From NCBI RefSeq assembly GCF_009727155.1, contig NZ_WNWM01000002.1, forward strand, positions 4,960,001 to 5,024,000: DNA of 64,000 bases, written 5' to 3'. This DNA is from Pseudoduganella dura (GTDB lineage: Bacteria; Pseudomonadota; Gammaproteobacteria; Burkholderiales; Burkholderiaceae_D). Within the stretch, counting starts at the first letter, position 1. Every line of letters starts with the position of its first letter. Position numbers and translations under genes: made by a program. The notes beneath the pieces were generated by a model, which saw nothing but the letters and a program-made list of their open reading frames with translations, was not told the DNA's origin and ran no database searches. Of this stretch, positions 1 to 9,432 are shown piece by piece.

Positions 1-2
1 AA

Positions 3-632
3 GGTGGCGTGCTGACGGAAGCCGTGCGGCGCAACCCCTGGAGCGTGGTGCTGCTCGACGAGATCGAGAAGGCCCATCCGGACGTGGTCGAACTGTTCTA
101 CCAGGTGTTCGACAAGGGCGTGATGGAAGATGCCGAAGGCCGCGAGATCGATTTCCGCAACACGATCGTCATCGCCACGTCGAACGCCGGTTCGGCCACG
201 CTGATGCAGGCCTGCCTGAACAAGGCGCCCGCCGAGCTGCCAGCGCCGGAACAGCTGCACGAGCTGGTCCGCCCGCAGCTGATGAAGCACTTCAAGCCGG
301 CTTTCCTGGGCCGGCTGCAGGTGGTGCCGTTCTACCCGCTGGGCGACGATGTGCTGGTCGGGGTCATCCATGCCAGGCTGGCGCGCATCGCCGGGCGCGT
401 GCGTGCCAGCCACCAGGCCGAATTCACGTGGGACAGCGCGCTGGTCGAAGCCGTGCTGGCGCGCTGCACCGAAGTCGATTCCGGCGCGCGCAACGTCGAC
501 AATATCCTGAACGGCACGCTGCTGCCGGAAATCGCCGATGCCGTGCTGGCCCGCATGGCCGAAGGCGGCGGCATCGCCAGGATCAAGGCCGGCGCCACGC
601 GCGAGGGCCGGTTCCGCTACACCATCCGCTAA
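3..632 (+). CDS. tssH: Type VI secretion ATPase TssH (ClpV), C-terminal fragment
   Basis: This is the C-terminal 209 residues of a ClpB/ClpV-type AAA+ ATPase; the gene begins before the window. Visible are the second AAA+ domain's Walker B (VVLLDEIEKAH, about residues 15-25 of the fragment), sensor 1 (IATSNAG) and the sensor-2 region (GARNVDNIL). ClpV disassembles contracted type VI sheaths in the cytoplasm so that TssB/TssC can be reused. ClpB would look similar here, but the tssA gene 23 bases downstream makes ClpV the better call. The stop at 630-632 is in frame from base 3. The rest of the secretion locus should lie to the left of the window. Confidence 0.88.
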   Translation, partial: GGVLTEAVRRNPWSVVLLDEIEKAHPDVVELFYQVFDKGVMEDAEGREIDFRNTIVIATSNAGSATLMQACLNKAPAELPAPEQLHELVRPQLMKHFKPAFLGRLQVVPFYPLGDDVLVGVIHARLARIAGRVRASHQAEFTWDSALVEAVLARCTEVDSGARNVDNILNGTLLPEIADAVLARMAEGGGIARIKAGATREGRFRYTIR

Positions 633-655
633 CGACCACCATGCAGGAGACCACC

Positions 656-1684
656 ATGCTCGATATCGCCCAACTGCTCGTTCCGATCAGCGTTGCCCGG
701 GTCTGCGGCGAAGACCTGAGTTTTTCTACCGAGGTGGACACCATTGCCCATGCCCGCCGCCACGACGACCCCACGCTCGACCAGGGAGAATGGGTCGAGG
801 CCCTGAAGCAGGCCGACTGGCCCTACGTGGCGCGTCACTGCGAAAAACTGATCCGTTCGCGCAGCAAGGACTTGCGGCTGGCCGTATGGCTGGCCGAGGC
901 CCACGCCAAGACCCGCCACTTCCGCGGCCTGGGCGACGGCTACGCGTTGCTGGCCGGCCTGTGCGAGCGCTTCTGGGACAGCGTCTACCCGGTGGCGGAC
1001 GCCGGCGACCACGAGCAGCGCATCGGCAACCTGTTCTGGCTGCTCGCGCGCTCGCCGCAACTGGTCAGGGAAATCCCGCTGACCGAAGACGGCAGCGTAT
1101 GCCTGGCCGACTTCGACGCCGCGCGCCAGCGCGCCGCCAGCATCCAGGGACCGGACGAGTGGGGCAACGGGCGCACCGTGGCCGGGCCCACCGTCGACGA
1201 ACTGGATGCCCGCCGCCGGCGCAACACCGACGCATTCAATGCGCAACTGTTCGCCGATGCCCGGTATTGCCTGCAATCGCTGCTGGCCTTCGAGAAAGCC
1301 GTCGACCAGCGCCTCGGCGGCGACGGCCCCAGCTTCACCACGGCGCGCGAGGCGCTGCAGCAGGCCATCGACTTCATCGGGCTGCTGGCCCCGGCCGGCG
1401 GTGCCGCTGCCGCGGACGGCGGCCCCGCGGCGGCGCCGGCGGCGAACACCCCGGCCAACGGCGCGGTCGCGTCGCGCCAGGAGGCGATCGGACAGCTGCG
1501 CGAGGTGGCCGAGTACTTCCGGCGCACCGAACCGCACAGCCCGGTGGCTTACCTGGCCGACAAGGCCGCCGCATGGGCCGCGATGCCATTGCACCAATGG
1601 CTGCGCGCCGTCGTCAAGGATCCGAACCAGCTGGCCCAGCTCGACGAGTTGCTCGGTACCGTCGCGCCGGCGCCGGAGAACTGA
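656..1684 (+). CDS. tssA: Type VI secretion protein TssA (ImpA N-terminal domain)
   Basis: This 342-residue protein carries the ImpA_N-type domain of TssA, the cap/baseplate-associated protein that coordinates assembly of the secretion sheath and tube. The N-terminal half shows the usual pattern (PISVARVCGEDLSF, then a helical region with DWPYVARHCEKL, SKDLRLAVWLAEAH and CERFWDSVYP). An Ala/Pro/Gly-rich linker at about residues 245-275 precedes a C-terminal helical segment (YFRRTEPHSPVAYLADKA). I chose the ATG at 656 because AGGAGA ends 5 bases upstream; an in-frame ATG at 641 is less well placed. It follows tssH closely and appears to be the last type VI gene on this side. Confidence 0.85.
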   Translation: MLDIAQLLVPISVARVCGEDLSFSTEVDTIAHARRHDDPTLDQGEWVEALKQADWPYVARHCEKLIRSRSKDLRLAVWLAEAHAKTRHFRGLGDGYALLAGLCERFWDSVYPVADAGDHEQRIGNLFWLLARSPQLVREIPLTEDGSVCLADFDAARQRAASIQGPDEWGNGRTVAGPTVDELDARRRRNTDAFNAQLFADARYCLQSLLAFEKAVDQRLGGDGPSFTTAREALQQAIDFIGLLAPAGGAAAADGGPAAAPAANTPANGAVASRQEAIGQLREVAEYFRRTEPHSPVAYLADKAAAWAAMPLHQWLRAVVKDPNQLAQLDELLGTVAPAPEN

Positions 1685-1758
1685 ACTCAACCGTGTTCCG
1701 CTTGCATTCTCCCCGCGTTATCGGCAGACTGCCTGAAAGATAATGCAGGGAGGCAATT

Positions 1759-3348
1759 GTGGGCAATCTTCGTATCGGCGCGCGCCTGGCGCTCGGCTTC
1801 GCGCTCGTGCTGGCATTACTGGCGGCGATGACGGTGACCGGCGTGCTGCGCATGCACAGCGCCAGTCGGCTGACGGACGAGCTGGTCACCCAGCGGGTGC
1901 ACAACGAACGCCTGATGGCCGAATGGAACAAGGTCATCGAAGTCAACGCGGCGCGCACCATCGCCGCCTTCCTCGCGCCGGACACGGCGCAACAGAAAGC
2001 CATCGAGGCCACGATGGCGGCATCGTCGAAACGGGCCACTGAAATCCAGGACTTGCTGGGCAGTACGCTGCTCGACGACGATTCGCGGCGCGGCCATGCG
2101 GCCGTGGTCGCTGCACGCAAGCAGTATTCCGACACCCGCAAGACGATGCTCGCGGCGAAGTCCGCCGGCGACATGGCCACCGCCCGGGGCATCTACGCCG
2201 CCGGCCTGAACGATACCCGCGAAGCCTACCTGGCCGCGCTGGCCGCCCTGCTGAAAACCCAGCAGAACGCGCTCGACGCCACCGCCGCGGCCATCCACGC
2301 CCACTATGCCGCCGGGCGCAACCTGCTGCTCGCGCTCGGCGTCGGTGCCATCGTGGCCGGCGTGGTGCTGGCCTGGCGCCTCACGCGCACGATCACCGGG
2401 CCGCTGGGGCAGGCCGTGCGGATCGCGGAAAACGTGTCGTCCGGCGACCTCACCAGCGCCATCGACGTGTCGCACGGCGATGAAACGGGCCAGCTGATGC
2501 GGGCGCTGAAGAAGATGAACGACAGCCTGCTGACCATCGTGCGCCAGGTGCGCAACGGCACCGAGACGATCGCCACGGCGTCGGCCGAGATCGCCGCCGG
2601 CAACCTCGACCTGTCGTCGCGCACCGAGCAGCAGGCCAGCGCGCTGCAGCAGACCGCCGCCACGATGGAAGAGCTGACCTCGGCCGTGCGCTCGAATGCC
2701 GACAACGCCCGCGAAGGGCGCACGCTGGCCGACGGCGCCGCGACCATCGCCGGCGCGGGCGGCACCGTGGTCGCCGACGTGGTGCGCACGATGGAGGCGA
2801 TCAATGTGTCGTCGGGCCGCATCGTCGACATCATCGCCGTGATCGACGGCATCGCGTTCCAGACCAACATCCTGGCGTTGAACGCGGCCGTCGAAGCCGC
2901 GCGGGCGGGCGAGCAGGGCAGGGGCTTTGCCGTGGTGGCATCCGAGGTGCGCGCCCTGGCGGGGCGTTCCGCCGCCGCGGCGAAGGAAGTCAAGGAGCTG
3001 ATCGGCGACTCGGTGCAGAAGGTGCACGCCGGCACCGCGCTGGTGGACCGCGCGGGCAGCACGATGGGCGAAATCGTGGCGGCGATCGGCAAGGTCACGC
3101 AGATCATGAACCAGATCGCCGACGCCAGCGCCCAGCAGCAGGACGGCATCGAGCAGGTCAACACGGCGATCGCGCAGATGGACCAGGTGACGCAGCAGAA
3201 CGCGGCGCTGGTCGAACAGGCCGCCGCCGCCGCGGCCGCGATGCAGGAGCAGGCGGCGCGCCTGGCCGATGCCGTTGCCGTGTTCCGGCTCGACGCCGTG
3301 CCGCCATCGCGGCGGCGCGAAGACCACCGTCTCGCCTTGCCCGCATGA
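1759..3348 (+). CDS. Methyl-accepting chemotaxis protein
   Basis: This is a 529-residue chemoreceptor with a GTG start preceded by AGGGAGG. It has a membrane segment at about residues 10-30, a roughly 155-residue periplasmic helical sensor domain, a second membrane segment near 188-208, a HAMP domain (from TRTITGPLG), and a cytoplasmic signalling domain. The conserved hairpin tip ([19 protein letters not shown], then [17 protein letters not shown]) lies near residues 360-395. The C terminus ends in a charged tail with no NWETF-type pentapeptide. The ligand cannot be read from sequence. It is not obviously part of the preceding type VI operon. A second receptor with a near-identical signalling tip lies at 46506-48119. 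Confidence 0.93.
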   Translation: MGNLRIGARLALGFALVLALLAAMTVTGVLRMHSASRLTDELVTQRVHNERLMAEWNKVIEVNAARTIAAFLAPDTAQQKAIEATMAASSKRATEIQDLLGSTLLDDDSRRGHAAVVAARKQYSDTRKTMLAAKSAGDMATARGIYAAGLNDTREAYLAALAALLKTQQNALDATAAAIHAHYAAGRNLLLALGVGAIVAGVVLAWRLTRTITGPLGQAVRIAENVSSGDLTSAIDVSHGDETGQLMRALKKMNDSLLTIVRQVRNGTETIATASAEIAAGNLDLSSRTEQQASALQQTAATMEELTSAVRSNADNAREGRTLADGAATIAGAGGTVVADVVRTMEAINVSSGRIVDIIAVIDGIAFQTNILALNAAVEAARAGEQGRGFAVVASEVRALAGRSAAAAKEVKELIGDSVQKVHAGTALVDRAGSTMGEIVAAIGKVTQIMNQIADASAQQQDGIEQVNTAIAQMDQVTQQNAALVEQAAAAAAAMQEQAARLADAVAVFRLDAVPPSRRREDHRLALPA

Positions 3349-3367
3349 GCGGGGCTACAATGCGCGG

Positions 3368-4030
3368 ATGACAAAGATACCGGCTGAAGAACCGGCTGAA
3401 GAACAGGCCGACAAGCGGGCCGAGAAGCGGGCCGAGTGCGCAACCTGCCGTCGCGCCGCCAGCGCCTGCACCTGCCGCTGGATCCGACCGGTCGGCAACG
3501 CACCGTCCCGCACCGCGGTGCTGATCCTGCAACACCCGATGGAAACCGCCAACGCGAAGAACAGCGCGCGGCTGCTGCACTTGTGCCTGCCCGGCAGCAA
3601 GCTGGTGGCCGGCGAAATATTCGACGATCTCGGCGAACTGCTGGCCGGCCCGCGCCGGGCGGTGCTGCTGTATCCGGACACGCCCGGCGACCGCTCGCTC
3701 GGCATCGCGGCGCCGCCGCCGTTCGACCCGGCAGCGGGCGAAGACCTCCTGCTGGTGGTGCTCGACGCCACGTGGCGCAAGAGCCGCAAGATGCTGTACC
3801 TGAATCCGGCGCTGCAGGCGCTGCCCCGGCTGGCGCTGCGCGATGTGCCGGCCTCGCACTACCTGATCCGCAAGGCCCATGCGCCGGGCCAGTTGTCGAC
3901 GCTGGAGGCCACCGCGTACGCGCTGGCCCGCCTGGACAACGACGAAGAGCGCTACGCGCCGCTGATCGCGGCATTCGACGGCTTCGTCGGCCAGCAGCAG
4001 GCGCTGGCGGCCGCCCACCGCGCCGGCTGA
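3368..4030 (+). CDS. tapT: DTW-domain protein, probable tRNA-uridine aminocarboxypropyltransferase
   Basis: This 220-residue protein has the TapT/TDD (DTW) family signature: an N-terminal Cys cluster (CATCRRAASACTC, about residues 24-36), VLILQHPMET, and the eponymous acidic motif as DATW. Family members transfer the aminocarboxypropyl group of S-adenosylmethionine to a tRNA uridine (acp3U), at U47 in Escherichia coli. The first 22 residues are a Glu/Lys/Ala-rich extension with EEPAEE and KRAEKRAE repeats, so a later start is possible, although no other Met precedes the Cys cluster. The gene begins 20 bases after the chemoreceptor and converges on the Hsp70 operon. The symbol is by homology to E. 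coli TapT. Confidence 0.8.
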   Translation: MTKIPAEEPAEEQADKRAEKRAECATCRRAASACTCRWIRPVGNAPSRTAVLILQHPMETANAKNSARLLHLCLPGSKLVAGEIFDDLGELLAGPRRAVLLYPDTPGDRSLGIAAPPPFDPAAGEDLLLVVLDATWRKSRKMLYLNPALQALPRLALRDVPASHYLIRKAHAPGQLSTLEATAYALARLDNDEERYAPLIAAFDGFVGQQQALAAAHRAG

Positions 4031-4060
4031 ATTGCGGCGCACGCCCGCCAGCGTAATCCT

Positions 4061-6889
4061 TCAGCTGATCAGCTTGAGCCCCGGCGGCAAGGCATCGCCG
4101 AACATCCGCTGCTCGCTGGCCTGGTCCAGTTCGACGACGTCGCGCACCATCGCGCTCCAGGCCGGCGGCGCGCCGGCGCCCGTCAGGCGGCGCAGCACGT
4201 CCTCGCGCAGCGCCGCGCCGATGTCGCGCGAACGGTCGCCGGTCATCCGCGCCAGGTGCGCGGCGGCGAAGCCGGCCGGCTCGATCTTCTTCCAGTCCAG
4301 CCCGAGGATCTCGCCCAGCCACCGTTCCACCGCGGCCACCGGCGCCACCTCGTGCGCGCTGCCGTGGAACGGCTTGCGTGCGCCCACGCGGCCCAGCGCC
4401 CACAGGTAGCGGCCGAAGCTGGCGGCGGCCCTGGCGTCGAACTTCGGGCCGGATGCCGGCAGCTTGCCGATCGTGCCCATCATCCAGTCGCCGATTTCCG
4501 CCTTGTAGGCCGCCGGAATGCGCTCCAGCGAGGCGCCCAGCCGCAGCATGTCTTCCTCGCCGCCATCGACCAGCGTGGCCGGACGGCGGCCGCGCTCCGC
4601 CGCGCTGGCCTGCAGGTTGAAGGCGAAATCGTCCAGCAGCCGCAGCTGCATCTCGGTCGTCAGGCCGCCGGCCACGCGGCGCCACAGCGTCCACCATTCG
4701 GCGCGCACCTGGCTGTCCTTGAAATACTGGGCGCCGCTGTCGAACCGCGCCCACAGCTGGCCGATGCGCCAGTCGTCGAGCGGCGCGCCGAAGCCGGGCC
4801 GCAGGCACCAGCCCGCGAGGTTGAGCCACACGCGCTCGTGTTCCGCCGAGCGGCGGCGGCCCTTGGCGCGCCCCATCAGCGCGTCGAACAGGTGCCGCAG
4901 CAACTGCGTGGGCCAGCGTTCGCGGCTGCCGAGCAGGTTTTCGAGCTGGCCGCGCAGCTGGCGCACTTCCTTGCCGTCCACCTGCAGCACGCGCGAACCG
5001 AAGATGCGGTCGATCTTCTCGACGGCATCGGCAAAGCGTGGTGGCGGCATGTTGTCCTGCGGCTCGGCCGCCGCCGCTTCCTCCTCGCCGCGCAGCTGGA
5101 ATTCCAGCAGCCAGCGCCTGTCGCTGGCCGCGTCCACGCAGTGCACTTCCAGCGTGCCGACCTCGGACAACGCCGCCGCCAGCCGCACCGGGATCTCCTT
5201 CGGCACCTTCGTGTCGTCGGTCTTGAGCACGGTGGAAATCGCCGGCAGCGCCACGTAATCGGCAGGGTCGAGGTCGGCGAGGTCGCCGGCGCCGTGGCGC
5301 AGGTCGGTCACGGTAGAGACGAGGTGGAAGCGCACGGGCCGGCCCACGCGCAGCCCGAACGTGCGGTCGGCCAGCGTGATCTCGCTGCCCGGCTGGGCGC
5401 CGCGCGGCAGGATGCAGACGGCGCGGCGCTTCACGCCGGGAGCCTTGTCGGTATCGAGCAGCAGGTAATAGGCGCGCGCGGAGCCGCCGGCGATCGACGG
5501 CGCCATGCCCTGCCGCGACAGGGAATAGGCCACGCCGCCGCGGGCCACGGCCACATCCGGATTGTCGTTGTGAAGGACTTTGACCGGCGCGAGGCCGGAT
5601 TGGCCACGCCAGCCGGACAGGGTGTCGGCCAGCCGCTGGGCCAGCACGCCGGCGCGGAACACGCCGCCGTTCAGCAGCAGCGTGTCCGGCACGGGGAAGG
5701 TGGTGGCGTCGTCGATGCCCAGCGCGGCGCGCGCCGCCTGCGCGTGCTGGCGCAGGAAGCTGGCGAGATGCCGCGTCACCGCCGCGTCGCTCGCATACGG
5801 CAGGCCGAATTCGACGATGCCGCCGCGCGACCGGCGCGCATCGGCCTGTTCCGGATTCAGCGGGAAGAAGCCGTCGACGACGATCTGCGCCACGTCGGCG
5901 CGGCTCAGGGTCACCGAGCGGCTGCCGCCGATCAGCTTCGAGCCGCTGCCCAGCAGCGTGACATTGGCCTGTTCGGGGCCGTTTGCGGACAGCAGCTGTT
6001 CCTTCGCGGCGCGGCAGCGCTCGGTCAGCTGCGCCAGGCGGCCGCTGGAAAGGCGCTGCCCGCTGTCCGGCCCGGCGAGGCGCGATTCGGCCAGGTGGGC
6101 GAGGGCCAGGTCCATGTTGTCGCCGCCCAGGATCAGGTGGTTGCCCACGCCGATCCGTTCCAGCACCGGCTCGCCGTTCCGGACCTGCACCTGCACCAGC
6201 GAGAAGTCGGTGGTGCCGCCGCCGACGTCGGCCACCAGCACCAGCCGCGTGTCCGCCAGTTCAGCGGCCAGCGTCGAGCGGTGGCGGTACAGCCAGTCGT
6301 ACAGCGCCGCCTGCGGTTCTTCCAGCAGCCGCACGCCATGCAGGCCGGCCAGCTTCGCCGCTTCCAGCGTCAGCGCGCGGGCGCCCTCGTCGAACGACGC
6401 GGGCACGGTCAGCACGATGCGCTGGTCTTCCAGCAGGTGAGAGGGGAAGTGGGCGTTCCAGGCGCCGCGCAGGTGCGCCAGGTAGCTGGCGCTGGCCGCC
6501 ACGGGCGATACCTTGGGCACGGTGTCGTCCGCGCCCCACGGCAGGATCGGCGCCGTGCGGTCGACGCCCGGGTGCGACAGCCAGCTCTTGGCGCTGGCCA
6601 CGTAGCGCCCGGTCACCTGGGCGCCCAGCGTGCGCGCCAGCCGGCCAATGATGAAGCGGTCCACGCCGGCCACGTCGTTCTGCAGCCAGGGCAGCTGCAG
6701 CTCGCCCGGCGCCAGCTCGCCTTCGGCCGGGTGGTAGCGGCTCGACGGCAGCAGCAGCGCGCCGTGCACCTCGCCCGGCGCGGTCAGCTGGTCGATGTCC
6801 AGCAGCTGGACATCGGCGGCGCCCGGCGCCGCATAAGCCAGCACCGTGTTCGTGGTGCCGAGATCGATGCTGACCAGGTACGGCGTCAT
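4061..6889 (-). CDS. Hsp70-family protein with long C-terminal extension (DUF3731-like)
   Basis: This is a 942-residue protein with an Hsp70/actin-type ATPase domain: phosphate-1 motif SIDLGTTNTVLAYA (residues 7-20), DVGGGTTDFSLV (near 222) and LGGDNMDLALAHL (near 253). A canonical DnaK substrate-binding domain and EEVD tail are not apparent. The last roughly 350 residues form a separate module matching what I recall of DUF3731-bearing Hsp70 proteins. It overlaps the upstream Hsp70 gene by four bases (ATGA), so the two should be co-translated. The two paralogues share most ATPase motifs but differ greatly in length. Clients and physiological role are unknown; it is not DnaK or HscA, which lies at 19654. 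Confidence 0.82.
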   Translation of the reverse strand: MTPYLVSIDLGTTNTVLAYAAPGAADVQLLDIDQLTAPGEVHGALLLPSSRYHPAEGELAPGELQLPWLQNDVAGVDRFIIGRLARTLGAQVTGRYVASAKSWLSHPGVDRTAPILPWGADDTVPKVSPVAASASYLAHLRGAWNAHFPSHLLEDQRIVLTVPASFDEGARALTLEAAKLAGLHGVRLLEEPQAALYDWLYRHRSTLAAELADTRLVLVADVGGGTTDFSLVQVQVRNGEPVLERIGVGNHLILGGDNMDLALAHLAESRLAGPDSGQRLSSGRLAQLTERCRAAKEQLLSANGPEQANVTLLGSGSKLIGGSRSVTLSRADVAQIVVDGFFPLNPEQADARRSRGGIVEFGLPYASDAAVTRHLASFLRQHAQAARAALGIDDATTFPVPDTLLLNGGVFRAGVLAQRLADTLSGWRGQSGLAPVKVLHNDNPDVAVARGGVAYSLSRQGMAPSIAGGSARAYYLLLDTDKAPGVKRRAVCILPRGAQPGSEITLADRTFGLRVGRPVRFHLVSTVTDLRHGAGDLADLDPADYVALPAISTVLKTDDTKVPKEIPVRLAAALSEVGTLEVHCVDAASDRRWLLEFQLRGEEEAAAAEPQDNMPPPRFADAVEKIDRIFGSRVLQVDGKEVRQLRGQLENLLGSRERWPTQLLRHLFDALMGRAKGRRRSAEHERVWLNLAGWCLRPGFGAPLDDWRIGQLWARFDSGAQYFKDSQVRAEWWTLWRRVAGGLTTEMQLRLLDDFAFNLQASAAERGRRPATLVDGGEEDMLRLGASLERIPAAYKAEIGDWMMGTIGKLPASGPKFDARAAASFGRYLWALGRVGARKPFHGSAHEVAPVAAVERWLGEILGLDWKKIEPAGFAAAHLARMTGDRSRDIGAALREDVLRRLTGAGAPPAWSAMVRDVVELDQASEQRMFGDALPPGLKLIS

Positions 6890-8760
6890 TGTCCTTCGGC
6901 GGTGCCGCGCACGTCGAATTCCACCTTCCAGCGCTGGCCGCCGTCGGCCACCGCCAGCAGTTCCAGCGTGCCGGCCTCGGTGGCGTGCGCATGCAGGCGC
7001 ACCTGCACCACGTCGCCCGGCTGCCGGCCTTCCGGCGGCAGTTCGGCGTGGATCTCGTTCAGCTCGGCCAGTTCATCCGGGCCCCAGAAATCGAGCACCG
7101 TGCCGATCTGGTCCTGCCGGCGCGTGGACGAGCCGAAGAAGCGGAACTGCACCGGCTCGCCGACGACGAGGCCGAATTCCTGGCCCGGCAGTTCCAGCTC
7201 GCTGCCTTCTTCCATGCCGAACGGCGCCACGCACAGCGCCTGGATCGGCGGTTCCATGCCGGGGATCGCCGGCATCGACGATTCCACCGCCACGTAGTAG
7301 GAACGGGCCGTGCCGCCGCGGATGCGCACGCCGGCACCGCGCCGCACGTAGCTGTAATAGGCGGCGCCGCGGGCCACGGCCAGGTCCAGGTCCGCGCCGC
7401 CCAGCATGCGTGCCGCTTCCGCGCCTTCCATGTACAACCAGTCGTTGATGGTGTCCATCACGCGCTGGGCCAGCTGCGCCGACTTGAACACGCCGCCGTT
7501 GAACAGCACCGCGCTCGGGTGCAGGAACGAGTGGTCCGGGTTCTGGCGGTCCGCGAAGCCCGGCACGTCGGCCGTGGCGCCTTTCTGGCGGCCCAGGAAG
7601 GCGGCCAGGTGGCGCGTGATCGCGGCATCCTGCGCATACGGCAGGCCCAGCTGCGTGAGGCCGGCGCGGGTGCGCACGGCGGGGCGCGCGGCGGCTTCCA
7701 CTTTCGGGAAGAAGCCGTCGGTGATGAACGCCGTCACTTCGTCGCGGGTCAGCTCGGTGCGGATCGAGCCGCCGATCAGCTTCGAGCCGCGGCTCGGCAC
7801 CACGATCGGCCACGTGTCGGCGCTGGCGTCGGCCAGCAGGTTTTCCTTGGCGGCGCGGCAGCCGTAGGTCAGCGCGCGCAGTTGCCATGGATCGAGCTGC
7901 GTGCCGCTGGCGGCCAGCTTGCGGGCCACCAGGTGGGCAAGGGCGAGATCCATGTTGTCGCCGCCCAGCAGGATGTGGTCGCCCACGGCCACGCGGTGCG
8001 GTTCCAGCACGCCGTCGCGCTCGGTGATGGCGATCAGCGAGAAGTCGCTGGTGCCGCCGCCCACGTCGACCACGAGGATGATGTCGCCCGGCTTGACTTC
8101 CTTGCGCCAGCGGCCTTCGCTGCCCTGGATCCAGCTGTACAGCGCGGCCTGCGGTTCTTCCAGCAGCGTCACGGCGTCGTAGCCGGCGGCGCGGGCCGCC
8201 TCGGCGGTCAGTTCGCGCGCGCCCGGATCGAACGATGCGGGAATCGTCACCGTCACGGCCTGTTCGCCGAACGGCGCTTCCGGATGCGCGGCGTTCCATG
8301 CCTGGCGCAGGTGGGCCAGGTAGCGCGTGGAAGCCTCGAGCGGCGAGACGCGGGTCACTTCTTCCGGCGCATCATTCGGCAGGATCGCGGCGCGGCGGTC
8401 CACGCCCGGGTGGCACAGCCAGCTCTTCGCGCTCGACACGAGGCGGATCGGCGTGGTGGCGCCGCGGCTGCGCGCCATTTCGCCGGCAATGGAACGTTTA
8501 TCCCCGTCTTCTCCTTCGGTCGTCCATGGCAGCGCCAGTTCGCCCGGCGCCAGTTCGTCCGGGTGCGGCAGGTACAGGAACGACGGCAGCAGCGGCAGGT
8601 CTTCGACCGTTCCCGGCGCCGTCAGCTGCGGCACGCCCAGCACCGACTGCTGCGTATTCTCGCCATCGCTGGCGCCCAGGTCCACGTACGACAGCGCGCT
8701 GTGCGTGGTGCCCAGGTCGATGCCGATCGCATAGCGCGGGGTATTGTTCAGGTCGCTCAC
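6886..8760 (-). CDS. Hsp70-family protein, shorter paralogue
   Basis: This 624-residue Hsp70-like ATPase has IGIDLGTTHSALSYVD (near residues 12-27), DVGGGTSDFSLIAI (near 230) and LGGDNMDLALAHLVARKL (near 262). The C-terminal region has a compact beta-rich portion (EFGLVVGEPVQFRFF) that also appears in the longer paralogue downstream, but no DnaK-type lid or EEVD end. It sits between the DUF2760 gene (four-base overlap) and the 942-residue Hsp70 gene (four-base overlap), in one minus-strand unit. Nucleotide-dependent chaperone activity is expected from the family; the partners are unknown. The absence of dnaJ or grpE next to it suggests that the neighbouring genes supply any cofactor. Confidence 0.82.
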   Translation of the reverse strand: MSDLNNTPRYAIGIDLGTTHSALSYVDLGASDGENTQQSVLGVPQLTAPGTVEDLPLLPSFLYLPHPDELAPGELALPWTTEGEDGDKRSIAGEMARSRGATTPIRLVSSAKSWLCHPGVDRRAAILPNDAPEEVTRVSPLEASTRYLAHLRQAWNAAHPEAPFGEQAVTVTIPASFDPGARELTAEAARAAGYDAVTLLEEPQAALYSWIQGSEGRWRKEVKPGDIILVVDVGGGTSDFSLIAITERDGVLEPHRVAVGDHILLGGDNMDLALAHLVARKLAASGTQLDPWQLRALTYGCRAAKENLLADASADTWPIVVPSRGSKLIGGSIRTELTRDEVTAFITDGFFPKVEAAARPAVRTRAGLTQLGLPYAQDAAITRHLAAFLGRQKGATADVPGFADRQNPDHSFLHPSAVLFNGGVFKSAQLAQRVMDTINDWLYMEGAEAARMLGGADLDLAVARGAAYYSYVRRGAGVRIRGGTARSYYVAVESSMPAIPGMEPPIQALCVAPFGMEEGSELELPGQEFGLVVGEPVQFRFFGSSTRRQDQIGTVLDFWGPDELAELNEIHAELPPEGRQPGDVVQVRLHAHATEAGTLELLAVADGGQRWKVEFDVRGTAEGQ

Positions 8761-9338
8761 AGTTCCACCTCCGCCGGTGCCAGGATTTTCGCATCGTGCG
8801 CTTCGGCCAGTTTCGGCAGGCGCACGGCCGTGGCGCGCCAGCCGCGGTGGCTCAGCGTGCCCTTGAACGGAGCCTTGCCGACCACGTTGCCGGTCAGGCG
8901 CACGGTGGCGGCATCGAAGCCTTCTTCCAGCGTCACGCGGCTGCCTTCGGCCTCCGCGCGCGCCGGTTCGATCGTGAAGTGTTCCTTCAGCACCTTGCTG
9001 CAGCCTTCATGCACCACGCGCGCGGCGGCGCCGATGTCGGCGTCCGAATAGCCGGCCAGGTTTTCCTGCGTGAAGTCGATCAGGCGCGCTTCGCGCTGCA
9101 GCAGCGACAGCAGTTGCAGGGCGGCATCCGGCGTGGCTTCGCGCAGCGGTGGTGGCGCGGGAGCAGGCGCGGGCGCGGCTACCGGAGCAGGTGCGGGAGC
9201 TGGCGGCGGCGGCGCGGCCACGGGGCCGATCTGGTCGTTCTGGTAACGGTTGGCGAATTCGGCGTTGCCCAGCGTTTTGAAGAAAGCGCTGAAAGCAAGC
9301 GGGATCCTGGCCAGGAAGGACGGAGTATTCGTAGTCAT
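8757..9338 (-). CDS. DUF2760-family protein, first gene of the Hsp70 operon
   Basis: This 193-residue protein has a hydrophobic N-terminal stretch (ARIPLAFSAFFKTLG), a Pro/Ala-rich linker at about residues 40-65, then a globular domain (LLSLLQREARLIDFTQENL, GYSDADIGAAARVVHEGC). That domain matches DUF2760 as I recall it, a family found beside Hsp70-like genes. The ATG at 9338 was chosen because the reading frame upstream of it is unremarkable and an AAGAG-like site precedes it. It overlaps the next Hsp70 gene by four bases. No function is established. Its position suggests an adaptor or co-chaperone for the two Hsp70 proteins, which is inference. Confidence 0.75.
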   Translation of the reverse strand: MTTNTPSFLARIPLAFSAFFKTLGNAEFANRYQNDQIGPVAAPPPPAPAPAPVAAPAPAPAPPPLREATPDAALQLLSLLQREARLIDFTQENLAGYSDADIGAAARVVHEGCSKVLKEHFTIEPARAEAEGSRVTLEEGFDAATVRLTGNVVGKAPFKGTLSHRGWRATAVRLPKLAEAHDAKILAPAEVEL

Positions 9339-9432
9339 ATTGCTCTTGTATGGTGGGGTCCGGATTCGCACCGGACGCGGAATTGCGAATCATACCAGTT
9401 GGCGAAGTGCCAAGGTACGCAAGGCAGTTGCA

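Noticed and set aside
2304..4829. Very long minus-strand open frame across the chemoreceptor, tapT and Hsp70 genes
   Set aside because: It crosses three well-supported genes, is rich in Arg/Ala/Pro from GC-rich codon shadow, and shows no family motif.
4256..7297. 1013-residue plus-strand open frame antisense to the Hsp70 gene
   Set aside because: Antisense shadow of a conserved Hsp70 gene; composition dominated by Gln, Arg, Ala and His with no motif.
6889..9051. 720-residue plus-strand open frame antisense to the second Hsp70 gene
   Set aside because: Shadow frame of a clear ATPase gene; no homology-like pattern.
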